Source: a virus
Reading direction: 5' to 3' (one strand)
IMG/VR virus record: IMGVR_UViG_3300020055_000103
Location: 1-30,346 of that record
DNA: 30,346 bases
How positions within the stretch are numbered: the first letter of the stretch is position 1; every line of letters starts with the position of its first letter. A program made the translations under genes and the position numbers. The notes under the pieces are model-generated. The model did not search any database, was not told where the DNA came from, and was given only the letters and a program-made list of their open reading frames with translations. Shown here piece by piece: positions 20,492 through 28,618 of this stretch.

Positions 20492-22762
20492 GTCAATGAC
20501 CCTGCCATCTTCAAAGCGGTTTTCTTAGCCGGCGGGCCTGGTAGCGGTAAGTCATTTGTCGTTGGACAAACTGCACTGTCTACTTTTGGGTTAAAGACTG
20601 TCAACTCTGATGATGCGTTTGAGAATGCATTAAAGAAAGCTGGAGTTATGCAATCATACTCTTCTAGAAGAGACCCGGCGAAAAAAGCAATTACTGACTT
20701 CATCTCTAGCCCAAAAGGTCAGGCGATGCGTGACCGAGCAAAATACATAACTAATAAAAGGCAAGACCAATATATTGAAGGGCGTCTTGGTCTTGTCATT
20801 GACGGTACTGGTAAAGATTACGCTAAGATAGAAAAACAGAAAAACGCACTTGAGACTCTAGGTTACCAGACAATGATGATTTTTGTCAATGCTGACAGAG
20901 AGACTGCTAGAAAAAGAAATGCAAATCGATCCAGAACTATTGACAATGTTTCACTGGGTTTCATGTGGAAAGAAACACAAAAGAATATTGGTAAGTTTCA
21001 GAACTTGTTTGGAAACGATTTTGTTATTATTGATAACTCAGAGGGTTCAGACTATCAAAGTGGAATTATGCACGCCTATCGCAAGGTTGGTCGGTGGGTA
21101 AAAACTTCCCATAATTATATCGCTCAACGATGGATTCGTGACCAAAAACAACAGAGGGGCATAAGAGAAGACCTCCGTAATTGGTTTAGTAAAGATCATC
21201 CCAAAGGTGATTGGGTTCGTGTAGGTACGGATGGAGAAATCAAAGGTCAATGTGCAAGAGAGCCTGGCGAAGGTAAACCCAAGTGTATGCCGAGACAAAA
21301 GGCACACAGTATGGACAAGGACGATAGGGCGACTTCTGCCAGACGCAAGAGAAGAAAAGACCCCGTTGCCGATAGAAAGGGCAAGGGTGGTAAACCCATC
21401 ATGGTCAAGACGGATGTCAAAGAGGCAGCAAAACTTTCTGCAGCAGAACGTCTCAATAGACGACTCAAAACTCACCACGGTATAGATTTGGAAGCCCGTC
21501 AAAAGTTTTATACGGATATGATCAAGAAAATGAAGGATACTTCTGCAAAAGCAGTTGATTCCTCAAAAACTCAAAAAGAAACATTTCAGTGGATGAAAGA
21601 CCCACTTGCCAAAACTGTTCATAGAGTTCACTATAACACCGCACTCAAAACTCTGAAACCTATTATCGATAGAAAGAAGAGAGAAGGTGGCGGCAAACTC
21701 AAACACGGTATTGAATACTATGCTGCACAAGTAGCAAGAACGATTTCCGACAAGGTTGATGCTAGAACTCTGGCAAAAATGTATCAGAAGGAAGACAAAC
21801 AGATTAGTCGATACGAGTGGGGAAGACCAGAAGGTACACAATACTTCAAGGCCTTGACTCCAGGCGAACCAGGCTCTACTACCAAGAAAAATCAAACCAC
21901 CAACAAATATCACTACAAAACAAAGATCGAAGAAGGTGAGAATCATTCGTGGAAAACCGATGGTCACTATAAGAAAGATGGTACTGAATGGAAGGGTGAT
22001 CAACACGCCCACGATGGACAAGTTATGACTGGTAAGAAACACACAAAGGATAGTGAAAACCTATATCACTTCAAAGACCTTGGCCAAAAAGCTAGACAGA
22101 TGGTTCTTGATAAACTAAAAATAAAAGAACACTGTGGATGTGAAGAAGAGATGGAAGTTTTGGAAATGGATGTTGATTCTATCTTCACATCGGAAGATAT
22201 TGCCGACATGGAAGTTCAAATTGACAATATGGATTTTGATGAGATGATAGGTCTGGGTATGTACGATTCAGAAGAATTAGAAGACTTTGATTCAGCAGAA
22301 GAAGATGACGATGAAGAATCAGATATTCACGACAACGTGGACATTCTTGAAGCCCTGTCTATTCAAGGTAGAATGAAGAGGCGTTTTAACGCTAGAAGAA
22401 ACAGACAGAAACTCAAAGTTGCTAGAATGAGAGCATCTAGGAGAGCCGCCGATCCTGCTAGGGTTAAGAGAAGGGCAACTCGTGGTGCAAGAAACATGAT
22501 TAAGTCCAGACTTGCTAGAGGGAGAGACATGTCTTCCATGCCTCCTGCCGAAAAGGCTAGAATTGAGGCTATGTCAAAACGATTTACAGGACTGATCTCT
22601 AGACTTGCACAGAGAATGGTTCCAATCATTAGAAAGAATGAATTGAAACGACTTACATCTACCAACAAAAAACCACAGAAGGCGAAGAAGTATAAAGCTT
22701 CATCCGCAAAGTCTTCTGCTTCGGCACAAAAGGCTAAGAAATTTAAGGTGAAAAAGAAATGA
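20450..22762 (+). CDS. Zeta-toxin-like kinase fused to basic virion modules
   Basis: 770 residues. Order: capsid-targeting-like MDKTFKDFLPLEEG (1-14); a P-loop kinase (about 20-215) with Walker A LAGGPGSGKS (K34), VIDGTGKD and a lid-like RETARKRNANRSR, resembling zeta-toxin/kinase folds; a module around 238-305 with GDWVRVGTDGEIKGQCARE and CMPRQKAHSM, which recurs in phage proteins; further basic segments; a very acidic stretch (about 564-630); and an extremely basic C-terminus (635-770). Possible prohead-protease sites are LEE|G (13), IRE|D (240), IEE|G (495) and ILE|A (634). I infer a packaged polyprotein. The kinase substrate is unknown. There is no Shine-Dalgarno sequence. Arginines in the basic tail are nearly all AGA/AGG. 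Confidence 0.75.
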   Translation: MDKTFKDFLPLEEGVNDPAIFKAVFLAGGPGSGKSFVVGQTALSTFGLKTVNSDDAFENALKKAGVMQSYSSRRDPAKKAITDFISSPKGQAMRDRAKYITNKRQDQYIEGRLGLVIDGTGKDYAKIEKQKNALETLGYQTMMIFVNADRETARKRNANRSRTIDNVSLGFMWKETQKNIGKFQNLFGNDFVIIDNSEGSDYQSGIMHAYRKVGRWVKTSHNYIAQRWIRDQKQQRGIREDLRNWFSKDHPKGDWVRVGTDGEIKGQCAREPGEGKPKCMPRQKAHSMDKDDRATSARRKRRKDPVADRKGKGGKPIMVKTDVKEAAKLSAAERLNRRLKTHHGIDLEARQKFYTDMIKKMKDTSAKAVDSSKTQKETFQWMKDPLAKTVHRVHYNTALKTLKPIIDRKKREGGGKLKHGIEYYAAQVARTISDKVDARTLAKMYQKEDKQISRYEWGRPEGTQYFKALTPGEPGSTTKKNQTTNKYHYKTKIEEGENHSWKTDGHYKKDGTEWKGDQHAHDGQVMTGKKHTKDSENLYHFKDLGQKARQMVLDKLKIKEHCGCEEEMEVLEMDVDSIFTSEDIADMEVQIDNMDFDEMIGLGMYDSEELEDFDSAEEDDDEESDIHDNVDILEALSIQGRMKRRFNARRNRQKLKVARMRASRRAADPARVKRRATRGARNMIKSRLARGRDMSSMPPAEKARIEAMSKRFTGLISRLAQRMVPIIRKNELKRLTSTNKKPQKAKKYKASSAKSSASAQKAKKFKVKKK

Positions 22763-23043
22763 AAACTTTCCTAGAATTTTTGGGCGAAGAAGGTATGAAG
22801 GGTATGACCGTCAAGGGTGGTCATAAACTTCCTGTTAGCAAAGGTGCTGGCTTAACCAAAAAAGGTGTCGAAAAGTATCGCCGCCAAAACCCAGGCTCTA
22901 AATTGCAAACCGCAGTTACTACTCCGCCCAGTAAACTAAAGCCTGGTAGCAAAGACGCAAAGAGACGCAAATCATTCTGCGCTCGATCTCGTAGTTGGAC
23001 AGGCGAAAGAGGTAAGGCCGCAAGAAGAAGGTGGAACTGCTAG
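22759..23043 (+). CDS. Internal-protein-like, DUF6321-type basic protein
   Basis: 94 residues, ATGA overlap with the previous gene. The start MKTFLEFLGEEG is nearly the T4 IP targeting peptide (MKTYQEFIAE), with E10 conserved. The rest is strongly basic: GAGLTKKGVEKYRRQNPGSK, then RRKSFCARSRSW and a terminal RRRWNC, a pattern I recall as DUF6321, found in large viruses and phages. After cleavage the product would be about 84 residues, the size of a T4 internal protein. Packaging with DNA is inferred; its action in the host is unknown. Confidence 0.72.
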   Translation: MKTFLEFLGEEGMKGMTVKGGHKLPVSKGAGLTKKGVEKYRRQNPGSKLQTAVTTPPSKLKPGSKDAKRRKSFCARSRSWTGERGKAARRRWNC

Positions 23044-23561
23044 TGACTACTGTATTTAGAAATTTCGTAGAACAATTGGGTGGGTCTGACGCAACCACCT
23101 TTGTGGGTTCTGCTGGAGAAATTTTCTATGATCCCACCACCACTACTCTCAGAATTTCTGATGGTTCTACTCCAGGCGGTGTTATTATAAACACTGGTGG
23201 GGGTGGTTCCTCACAAACAATTTCTTGGGATTCTGGGACAAATACTCTATCCATTTCTGGTGGCAATAGTGCTGATCTAAGTTCTTTGTCAGGACAGAAT
23301 ACTGATTCGCAGACACTTAGTATTGCTGGTACTGATTTAACTATAAGTAATGGTAATACAGTTGACTTATCTGCATTTTTACAGACCGCAAACTTGGATA
23401 CAGAGTTGGCCACCGCTACCACAATTACAGAACTGCAAGATGGTTCTGGTTGGAATCTGCCTGGCCCATATACAAATGAATCATCTGCTGCTTCTGCTGG
23501 CATTGCAATCGGCCAAGCATACTACGATAACGGTGGAACTGTTCGTGTTAGGTTGACATAA
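23043..23561 (+). CDS. Tail-fibre-like or collar structural protein
   Basis: 172 residues from a GTG at 23043 that shares its G with the preceding TAG; AGGTGG is 8 nt upstream. A GTG 12 nt earlier is possible. The N-terminal GSAGEIFYDPTTTTLRISDG is a common module at the start of phage fibre and adhesin proteins. It is followed by beta-repeat sequences typical of fibres: TNTLSISGGNSADLSSL, then QTLSIAGTDLTISNGNTVDL. The short length suggests a small fibre, a trimeric spike or an adaptor. Virion location is likely from composition. Confidence 0.7.
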   Translation: MTTVFRNFVEQLGGSDATTFVGSAGEIFYDPTTTTLRISDGSTPGGVIINTGGGGSSQTISWDSGTNTLSISGGNSADLSSLSGQNTDSQTLSIAGTDLTISNGNTVDLSAFLQTANLDTELATATTITELQDGSGWNLPGPYTNESSAASAGIAIGQAYYDNGGTVRVRLT

Positions 23562-23577
23562 GGTTATTTAATTTATT

Positions 23578-24534
23578 ATGAAAGTTGATAAAGTTTTAGA
23601 ATATGTAAGAACTTATTTGGGACGAGGCCTCGGGTGGGAACATAGTATATGTCTACCGCAAGAAGAACTGGTGAACCTAAGAAGGTCTATTGGTGGTGTC
23701 AATTTACAGTTTGCTGAAACAGAATATCAAGAAAACAGAGATCATCTTGTTCACTGGATGTCAACTGATAATTTAGACGCATTTAAAAAAAACAAAAAAG
23801 ATAAAGTAAGGTTAAAGTGTTTGGAACACTTTGGGTGGATAACCGAGAAAGGTGTTCCAGTAGCAATCAATTATAATTTAAACTCGGATGGGTTTAGAAT
23901 TGATGATAGTTATGATAAAGAGGGGATTGTGTTTTATGGATGCAGTCACACTTTTGGTGTCGGATTGCCAAAAGAAAAAACTTTCTCACACATAGTATCT
24001 AAATACTTTGATTGTGCGGATTTCAACTTTGGTGTTCCTGGCACTGGATTGGATTTAGCAGTTTTACATGCTATGTTTATGTTAAGAACCGATGTAAAAA
24101 ATCCAAAAGCAATTGTTGTGTTGAATCCCCCTCCTAGACGATGGAATTTTTTTTCTGGTTTTAATATAAGGTCTTGTTCTGCAAATACAATAAAGAAAAA
24201 CCCAACGAAAGAAGAAATGTACAGTATGGAATATTGTTCTATCTTAAACGATATGAACAACCTTGTCCAAACATCAAAAAACATTGTTATGCTTCAAACA
24301 ATAGCAAAAGAAATGAAAATTCCAGTTTTTATTGTTGATTCTGCACATGAATTTCGTAAAGAGTATAGAGCATGGGGCCACTATGAATGGCAGCTGGCTA
24401 GAGGAAATGATTCTTTTGATGGTATAAGTATGGCAAGAGATTTGATACACCCAGGCGCTGAAACTCATAAAATCTGGGCGGATGATATTATTGGTTTGAT
24501 AGGCCCGTCTATGAATACCCTTAACTTTGCTTGA
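23578..24534 (+). CDS. SGNH/GDSL-like hydrolase
   Basis: 318 residues. The SGNH blocks are visible: VFYGCSHTFGVGL (nucleophile S123), DFNFGVPGTGLD (block II glycine), VVLNPPPRRW (block III region) and ARDLIHPGAETH (catalytic D288 and H291). Enzymes of this fold are esterases or lipases, often removing acetyl groups from polysaccharides. The N-terminal 110 residues have no assigned domain. It follows a fibre-like gene, so modification or removal of host surface groups is a fair inference. The ATG lacks a clear Shine-Dalgarno sequence; AAGG lies 14 nt upstream. Confidence 0.78.
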   Translation: MKVDKVLEYVRTYLGRGLGWEHSICLPQEELVNLRRSIGGVNLQFAETEYQENRDHLVHWMSTDNLDAFKKNKKDKVRLKCLEHFGWITEKGVPVAINYNLNSDGFRIDDSYDKEGIVFYGCSHTFGVGLPKEKTFSHIVSKYFDCADFNFGVPGTGLDLAVLHAMFMLRTDVKNPKAIVVLNPPPRRWNFFSGFNIRSCSANTIKKNPTKEEMYSMEYCSILNDMNNLVQTSKNIVMLQTIAKEMKIPVFIVDSAHEFRKEYRAWGHYEWQLARGNDSFDGISMARDLIHPGAETHKIWADDIIGLIGPSMNTLNFA

Positions 24535-24543
24535 GGAAATCAA

Positions 24544-24792
24544 ATGAAATGGTTAATAGAAAAAATCAAACTATGGTTCACAGAAGAATATGAACTTACT
24601 GTATTCTTCCCAGGCCCAGCGCAAGTTATGCCGGATGGTTCACGAATTGAGTCTGGGGCCCCAAAGACATATCATTGTAAAAAAATAGTAAAACTTACTA
24701 CCAAACATATTATTTTTGTTGATATGGAAGGAAAGAGACACGAAATAAAAATGGTGGGTGATGTTGGGTACGATTTGAAAAAAATTTATTAA
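24544..24792 (+). CDS. Small conserved-looking protein, unknown
   Basis: 82 residues with GAGG 7 nt upstream. A possible amphipathic N-terminal helix (KWLIEKIKLWF) is followed by beta-rich sequence: YELTVFFPGPAQVMPDGSRI, then IIFVDMEGKRHEIKMVGDVG. No metal or catalytic motif. Lies between the SGNH hydrolase and radical SAM genes. Function unknown. Confidence 0.68.
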   Translation: MKWLIEKIKLWFTEEYELTVFFPGPAQVMPDGSRIESGAPKTYHCKKIVKLTTKHIIFVDMEGKRHEIKMVGDVGYDLKKIY

Positions 24793-24814
24793 TATCTTTA
24801 TGAATGGATAAAAA

Positions 24815-26425
24815 ATGTCAAAAGTTGATGTGTTACTTTTTACTGGAATGGCGGGATATGCAAATACAGTAAAAGAGTTTGGTGATGAACCAGTGTATGA
24901 AACCAGAAGTAGAACTTCTGGAACATATAGAATTGCTACCTACATAAGAGATGAGTTTGATCTTGATGTTGAGGTGGTAGATTTTATCTTTTCTTGGACA
25001 ATTGAAGAACTAAAAGAACTTTGTAAAAGTAGGATTGGGCCAGATACCAGACTTGTTGGTATTGGCGGAATCTTTTTTCTTAGCGCCCCAGTAGTTCTTG
25101 AATTGTTCAAACACATCAAAGAAACTTATCCACATGTCACCACATGCGCTGGTAGTCAAGATGTGTGGTCTATTGTACAGATACCAAACATAGATTACTA
25201 CGTCTCTGGATACGGAGAACTTGGTATCAAAGCAGTATTAGAAGGAAACCCCAAGTGTGTCGATCTTCAGATGTTTCCACATATGCCAGTTGTGAAACAT
25301 GTTGATTGTTGGAGAACAAAAGAATACAACGCATGGCCATGGCCAATACTCTCCATCAAATACGAGGAAAGAGATTTTATCAAACCTTATGAAGTTGTTT
25401 CTATGGAGACATCTCGTGGTTGCCGTTTCAAGTGTTCTTATTGCAACTTCCCGATTCTAGGGGTTAAAGAAGACTACACTCGTAGCAAAGAAGACTTTGA
25501 AACAAACATCAAAGAAAATTACGACAAGTGGGGTCTTACAGAATACATTATTACAGATGACACATTCAATGATTATGTTGAAAAAATAAGAAAGTACGGT
25601 GATGTTGTTCAATCATTGGACTTCAAACCAAATTTCACTGGATATGTTCGTGCTGATCTAATGACCATGAGGGAAGGTGATCTGGAAGAACTGGCAAGGA
25701 TGAGATTTAACAGTCACTTGTATGGCATCGAATCTACGAATCATGCATCTGCTAAAGCAATTGGTAAAGGGGGAGACCCAGAAAAAATCCTGCCTGGTAT
25801 ATTAGAAGCAAAGAAATATTTCCTCAAACACAATGATTTTTATCGTGGCGAAATGAGTTTTATTTGGGGACTACCTCACGAAACCAGAGAAACACTGGAC
25901 AAAACATTCAAATGGATTGACGAAAATTGGTATGGTGAGGCAGTATCAATGTTTCCTCTACACATCATTAGGGATAGCGGGTTTTCGAGACCCAATGATA
26001 TGTCCAACAATATGGATAAATATGGATATACAACCTTGCAACCAATAGAAATTAAACCAGTTGGGGATAGACTGGATCATATTTACAACAACCCAAATAT
26101 TGCTGACTATTTTAAGTGGAGAATTAAGAAAATGGTTCCAGATGTAAACTCACCACAGTTTCAAATGGGTAGTTACCTCTGGAAAAACGAACACTTTGAC
26201 TATATTGAAGCATTCATTGGCGTGCAGGAAGAAATATTTGGACACGAAAGATACTGGGATCGTGGTGTACCTATCTTTAATCAGTCAAATTGGCAGGGAG
26301 TTGGATTTACAAAGAATGATATGTTGACCAAAACATTTAGAGAACTGCCTAGTATGATGAATCCACCCAGAGAAATGGTCAAAGATTCTATAGAAGAGTA
26401 CAAACAGAAGAAGTTATCTTTATAA
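24815..26425 (+). CDS. B12-binding-type radical SAM protein
   Basis: 536 residues. The N-terminal half (about 1-150) has the Rossmann-like outline of a cobalamin-binding domain (VDVLLFTG, RLVGIGGIFFLSAPVVLELF, YYVSGYGELGIKAVL), though no classic DxHxxG is seen. The radical SAM core begins METSRGCRFKCSYCNF, with cluster cysteines 203, 207 and 210, and continues with EYIITDDTFNDYVEKI, YGIESTNHASAKAIG and FIWGLPHETRETLD. The C-terminal 150 residues have no assigned domain. Such enzymes carry out methylations and other radical modifications; the substrate is unknown. The TAA is embedded in the late promoter at 26421. Confidence 0.88.
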   Translation: MSKVDVLLFTGMAGYANTVKEFGDEPVYETRSRTSGTYRIATYIRDEFDLDVEVVDFIFSWTIEELKELCKSRIGPDTRLVGIGGIFFLSAPVVLELFKHIKETYPHVTTCAGSQDVWSIVQIPNIDYYVSGYGELGIKAVLEGNPKCVDLQMFPHMPVVKHVDCWRTKEYNAWPWPILSIKYEERDFIKPYEVVSMETSRGCRFKCSYCNFPILGVKEDYTRSKEDFETNIKENYDKWGLTEYIITDDTFNDYVEKIRKYGDVVQSLDFKPNFTGYVRADLMTMREGDLEELARMRFNSHLYGIESTNHASAKAIGKGGDPEKILPGILEAKKYFLKHNDFYRGEMSFIWGLPHETRETLDKTFKWIDENWYGEAVSMFPLHIIRDSGFSRPNDMSNNMDKYGYTTLQPIEIKPVGDRLDHIYNNPNIADYFKWRIKKMVPDVNSPQFQMGSYLWKNEHFDYIEAFIGVQEEIFGHERYWDRGVPIFNQSNWQGVGFTKNDMLTKTFRELPSMMNPPREMVKDSIEEYKQKKLSL

Positions 26426-26428
26426 ATA
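26421..26428 (+). promoter_or_regulatory. T4-type late promoter of the modular polyprotein
   Basis: Exact TATAAATA with the TAA stop of the radical SAM gene at positions 3-5. The leader to the ATG at 26464 would be about 30 nt and includes GGAG (26452-26455). Confidence 0.75.
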
Positions 26429-26463
26429 TATTGAAACATTAAATATTATTTTGGAGAATTTAC

Positions 26464-28584
26464 ATGCCAGTTGAAAGAAATATCAGGGATATTCTTGCTT
26501 CTGGACAGACAGACCTATTGGAAGCAGATATGTCAAGAAGACTTGATATGTTGGTCAGACAGGGTTTGATGTCAACAGGCAAACTTCCCATCCTAAAACG
26601 TGGTTTAGAAAAACTACAAATGGGAAAAGTTGGAACGCCACAGGAAAGAGATGCAGTAAACACTCTGTTGAATTCTATGATGTATATCGTTCTTGGTGAC
26701 GATACGGTATTTCAACGGGCAAGACAACACACCCAAAAGAATCGCTATCAGACCGAAGAGAGTGAGATCAACTCGGCCGATGAAAGTGATGATGTAGAAC
26801 TGAATGAATGGGAAACATTTTTGTTGGACATTGAAACTCTTGAAGAGAAGAATGTCCCAACAAACCCAAAATTGTGGTCTAAGTATAAGTCGCAGGCAAA
26901 ATCAAAGTTTGATGTCTACCCTTCTGCTTACGCCAATGGTTGGGCCGCCAAGATGTATAAAAAGGCCGGTGGTAGTTGGAAGACTGTCAGTGAAGAAGTT
27001 GACACTGGACAGTATGATGCAAGAAAGAAACCGCAGTCCAGTGAAAAGGAAAAACAAGCTGTTTTCGACAAGCATCGTGAAAGGATGAAAAAACTAAAGA
27101 AAGAAGAAGTCGAACTTGACGAAAAGTTAGAAACAGAACGCATTAAACATCCAGTTGGCAAAAGACCCCCAGGCATAGGGTGGACTCTTAAACAGGCGGG
27201 TGAACAAACTGGAAAAGACCATAGTGTGTGGGAACGCAAATTCAAAAGAGTAAAACCCACAAACGAAGAAACAGAACTTGACGAAAAGATCGAAGACATG
27301 GACATGGGTGAAGTTATCAAAGACTTCCAAAAGTCTGATGCCCCTCAGTTTAAAGGTAAGTCAAAAGAAAAAAGAAGAGAGATGGCAATTGCCGCTAAAC
27401 TCTCCAAAGAAGAGACCGAAGAGGAAACTACTGTGAACACGAACAACCCCTTTGCTGCAGCTAAGAAGGCAAAATTAGACGAGTATAGAACTAAGAACCC
27501 TGCCGCCGATGCAGAAGATTCTCGCCAACGTGCCAAGAAGGCTGCTGAGAGACTTTCTCGTAAAGTTGCAAAGACCGAGAAGGAAACAGACCCAGGCATC
27601 AAGGAAGAAGTCGAAATTGAAGAGGGTATGACTGCAAAAGATATTAAGATGGGCGTGGGTATTGCTCGTGATAAGAGATATGCTGGTGGAAACATGACAG
27701 GTGCATCTAAGGCGATGGAAAAGGTCAAGAAAGGTCTCTCTGATCATCCTCGTGTTAGGAAAGAATTGCAGAAACAGAACGAAGAGTCTCAAGAAGATTC
27801 TGTTGATGAAATCGCAGAAATGTCCTACAAAGAAAAGTTTCAGGCCATGTTGAAGAAAACTGGCAAGTCTCTTGCATCAATGTCTGACGAAGAGAAGAAG
27901 AAGTTTTTCAACAGTGTAGATGACGCACACAAGGCGAAGAACGAAAACTACACCATGAAGAACTCTTACGCTAAGTCTGGCAAGATGTCAAAGGATAAGG
28001 AATCACATGACACGGGTGGTTTCCGTATTTCTAACAAAGATGCCGCTGCTGCAAAGGATAGACTCAAGGCGAAGAAGGGTATCAGTGAAGTTGCAATCGC
28101 TGGTATCAACGCACCTTCACAGGGTGGTACTCGCAAAGAACTTCTCGACAAACTTAGAAAAAATCCAAAAGACACTAAACTTGCAAACTCTGCTTGGAAG
28201 GCTGGTGCAACTAGCAAAGAGATCAAAGGTGCCATTGCCAACGAAGAGATTGAAGAGAGCGCTGCTAACAGGGCTTTTGCTCAGGCAAAAAGAGATTACG
28301 ATGCGGATGACAAGAAAGGTCTTGCTCCTACCAAGAAAGACTCTAAACCCGCAAAAGTCAGTGACGCATCTAATGCAAAAGAAATCGAACACATTGTACC
28401 TCAGATGCGAAAAGCAATTACTGTTGGTAAAGAGGTTCAGTTTCAAGATGGGAAGACGCACAAGATCAGCAAGGGCCATGCTGCCAAATTTTTGAACAAG
28501 TATATGAACAGTAAACCTGCTGACAAACATAAGATGCAAACGTCTGCCCATAAGAGTCACGATCACTTTATGAAGCATGTATAA
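26464..28584 (+). CDS. Modular virion polyprotein with prohead-protease-like sites
   Basis: 706 residues, highly charged. Segments include a helical N-terminus (1-110), a DUF5872-like module with FDVYPSAYANGWAAKMYKKA (133-172), a RPPGIGWTLKQAG module, SDAPQFKGKSKEKRREMAIA (291-310), DKRYAGGNMTGASKAMEKVK (403-422), MSYKEKFQAMLKKTGKSLAS (453-472) and a C-terminal module with VQFQDGKTHKIS. Between them stand acidic [LI]xE motifs: LLE20, LNE115, LEE128, LDE220, LDE273, LDE340, IEE387, IAE452 and IEE598. That spacing suits cutting by a gp21-type protease into short basic peptides. Packaged cargo or a scaffold core is inferred. Supported by GGAG and a late promoter. Confidence 0.75.
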   Translation: MPVERNIRDILASGQTDLLEADMSRRLDMLVRQGLMSTGKLPILKRGLEKLQMGKVGTPQERDAVNTLLNSMMYIVLGDDTVFQRARQHTQKNRYQTEESEINSADESDDVELNEWETFLLDIETLEEKNVPTNPKLWSKYKSQAKSKFDVYPSAYANGWAAKMYKKAGGSWKTVSEEVDTGQYDARKKPQSSEKEKQAVFDKHRERMKKLKKEEVELDEKLETERIKHPVGKRPPGIGWTLKQAGEQTGKDHSVWERKFKRVKPTNEETELDEKIEDMDMGEVIKDFQKSDAPQFKGKSKEKRREMAIAAKLSKEETEEETTVNTNNPFAAAKKAKLDEYRTKNPAADAEDSRQRAKKAAERLSRKVAKTEKETDPGIKEEVEIEEGMTAKDIKMGVGIARDKRYAGGNMTGASKAMEKVKKGLSDHPRVRKELQKQNEESQEDSVDEIAEMSYKEKFQAMLKKTGKSLASMSDEEKKKFFNSVDDAHKAKNENYTMKNSYAKSGKMSKDKESHDTGGFRISNKDAAAAKDRLKAKKGISEVAIAGINAPSQGGTRKELLDKLRKNPKDTKLANSAWKAGATSKEIKGAIANEEIEESAANRAFAQAKRDYDADDKKGLAPTKKDSKPAKVSDASNAKEIEHIVPQMRKAITVGKEVQFQDGKTHKISKGHAAKFLNKYMNSKPADKHKMQTSAHKSHDHFMKHV

Positions 28585-28587
28585 ATA
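28580..28587 (+). promoter_or_regulatory. T4-type late promoter
   Basis: Exact TATAAATA containing the TAA stop of the polyprotein gene at positions 3-5. The next gene's AAAGGAG lies in the short leader before the ATG at 28619. Confidence 0.75.
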
Positions 28588-28618
28588 TCAAAACAAAAAC
28601 CTCTAAAGGAGAATAACA

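Noticed and set aside
23553-23579. TTGACA followed by TATTAT before the SGNH gene
   Set aside because: The spacer is only 15 nt and the -10 box would overlap the ATG at 23578; a chance match at the end of a coding region.
20329-28578. Many minus-strand open frames opposite the polyprotein genes
   Set aside because: They follow from codon bias of AAG/AGA-rich sequence, have no ribosome binding sites and no family features.
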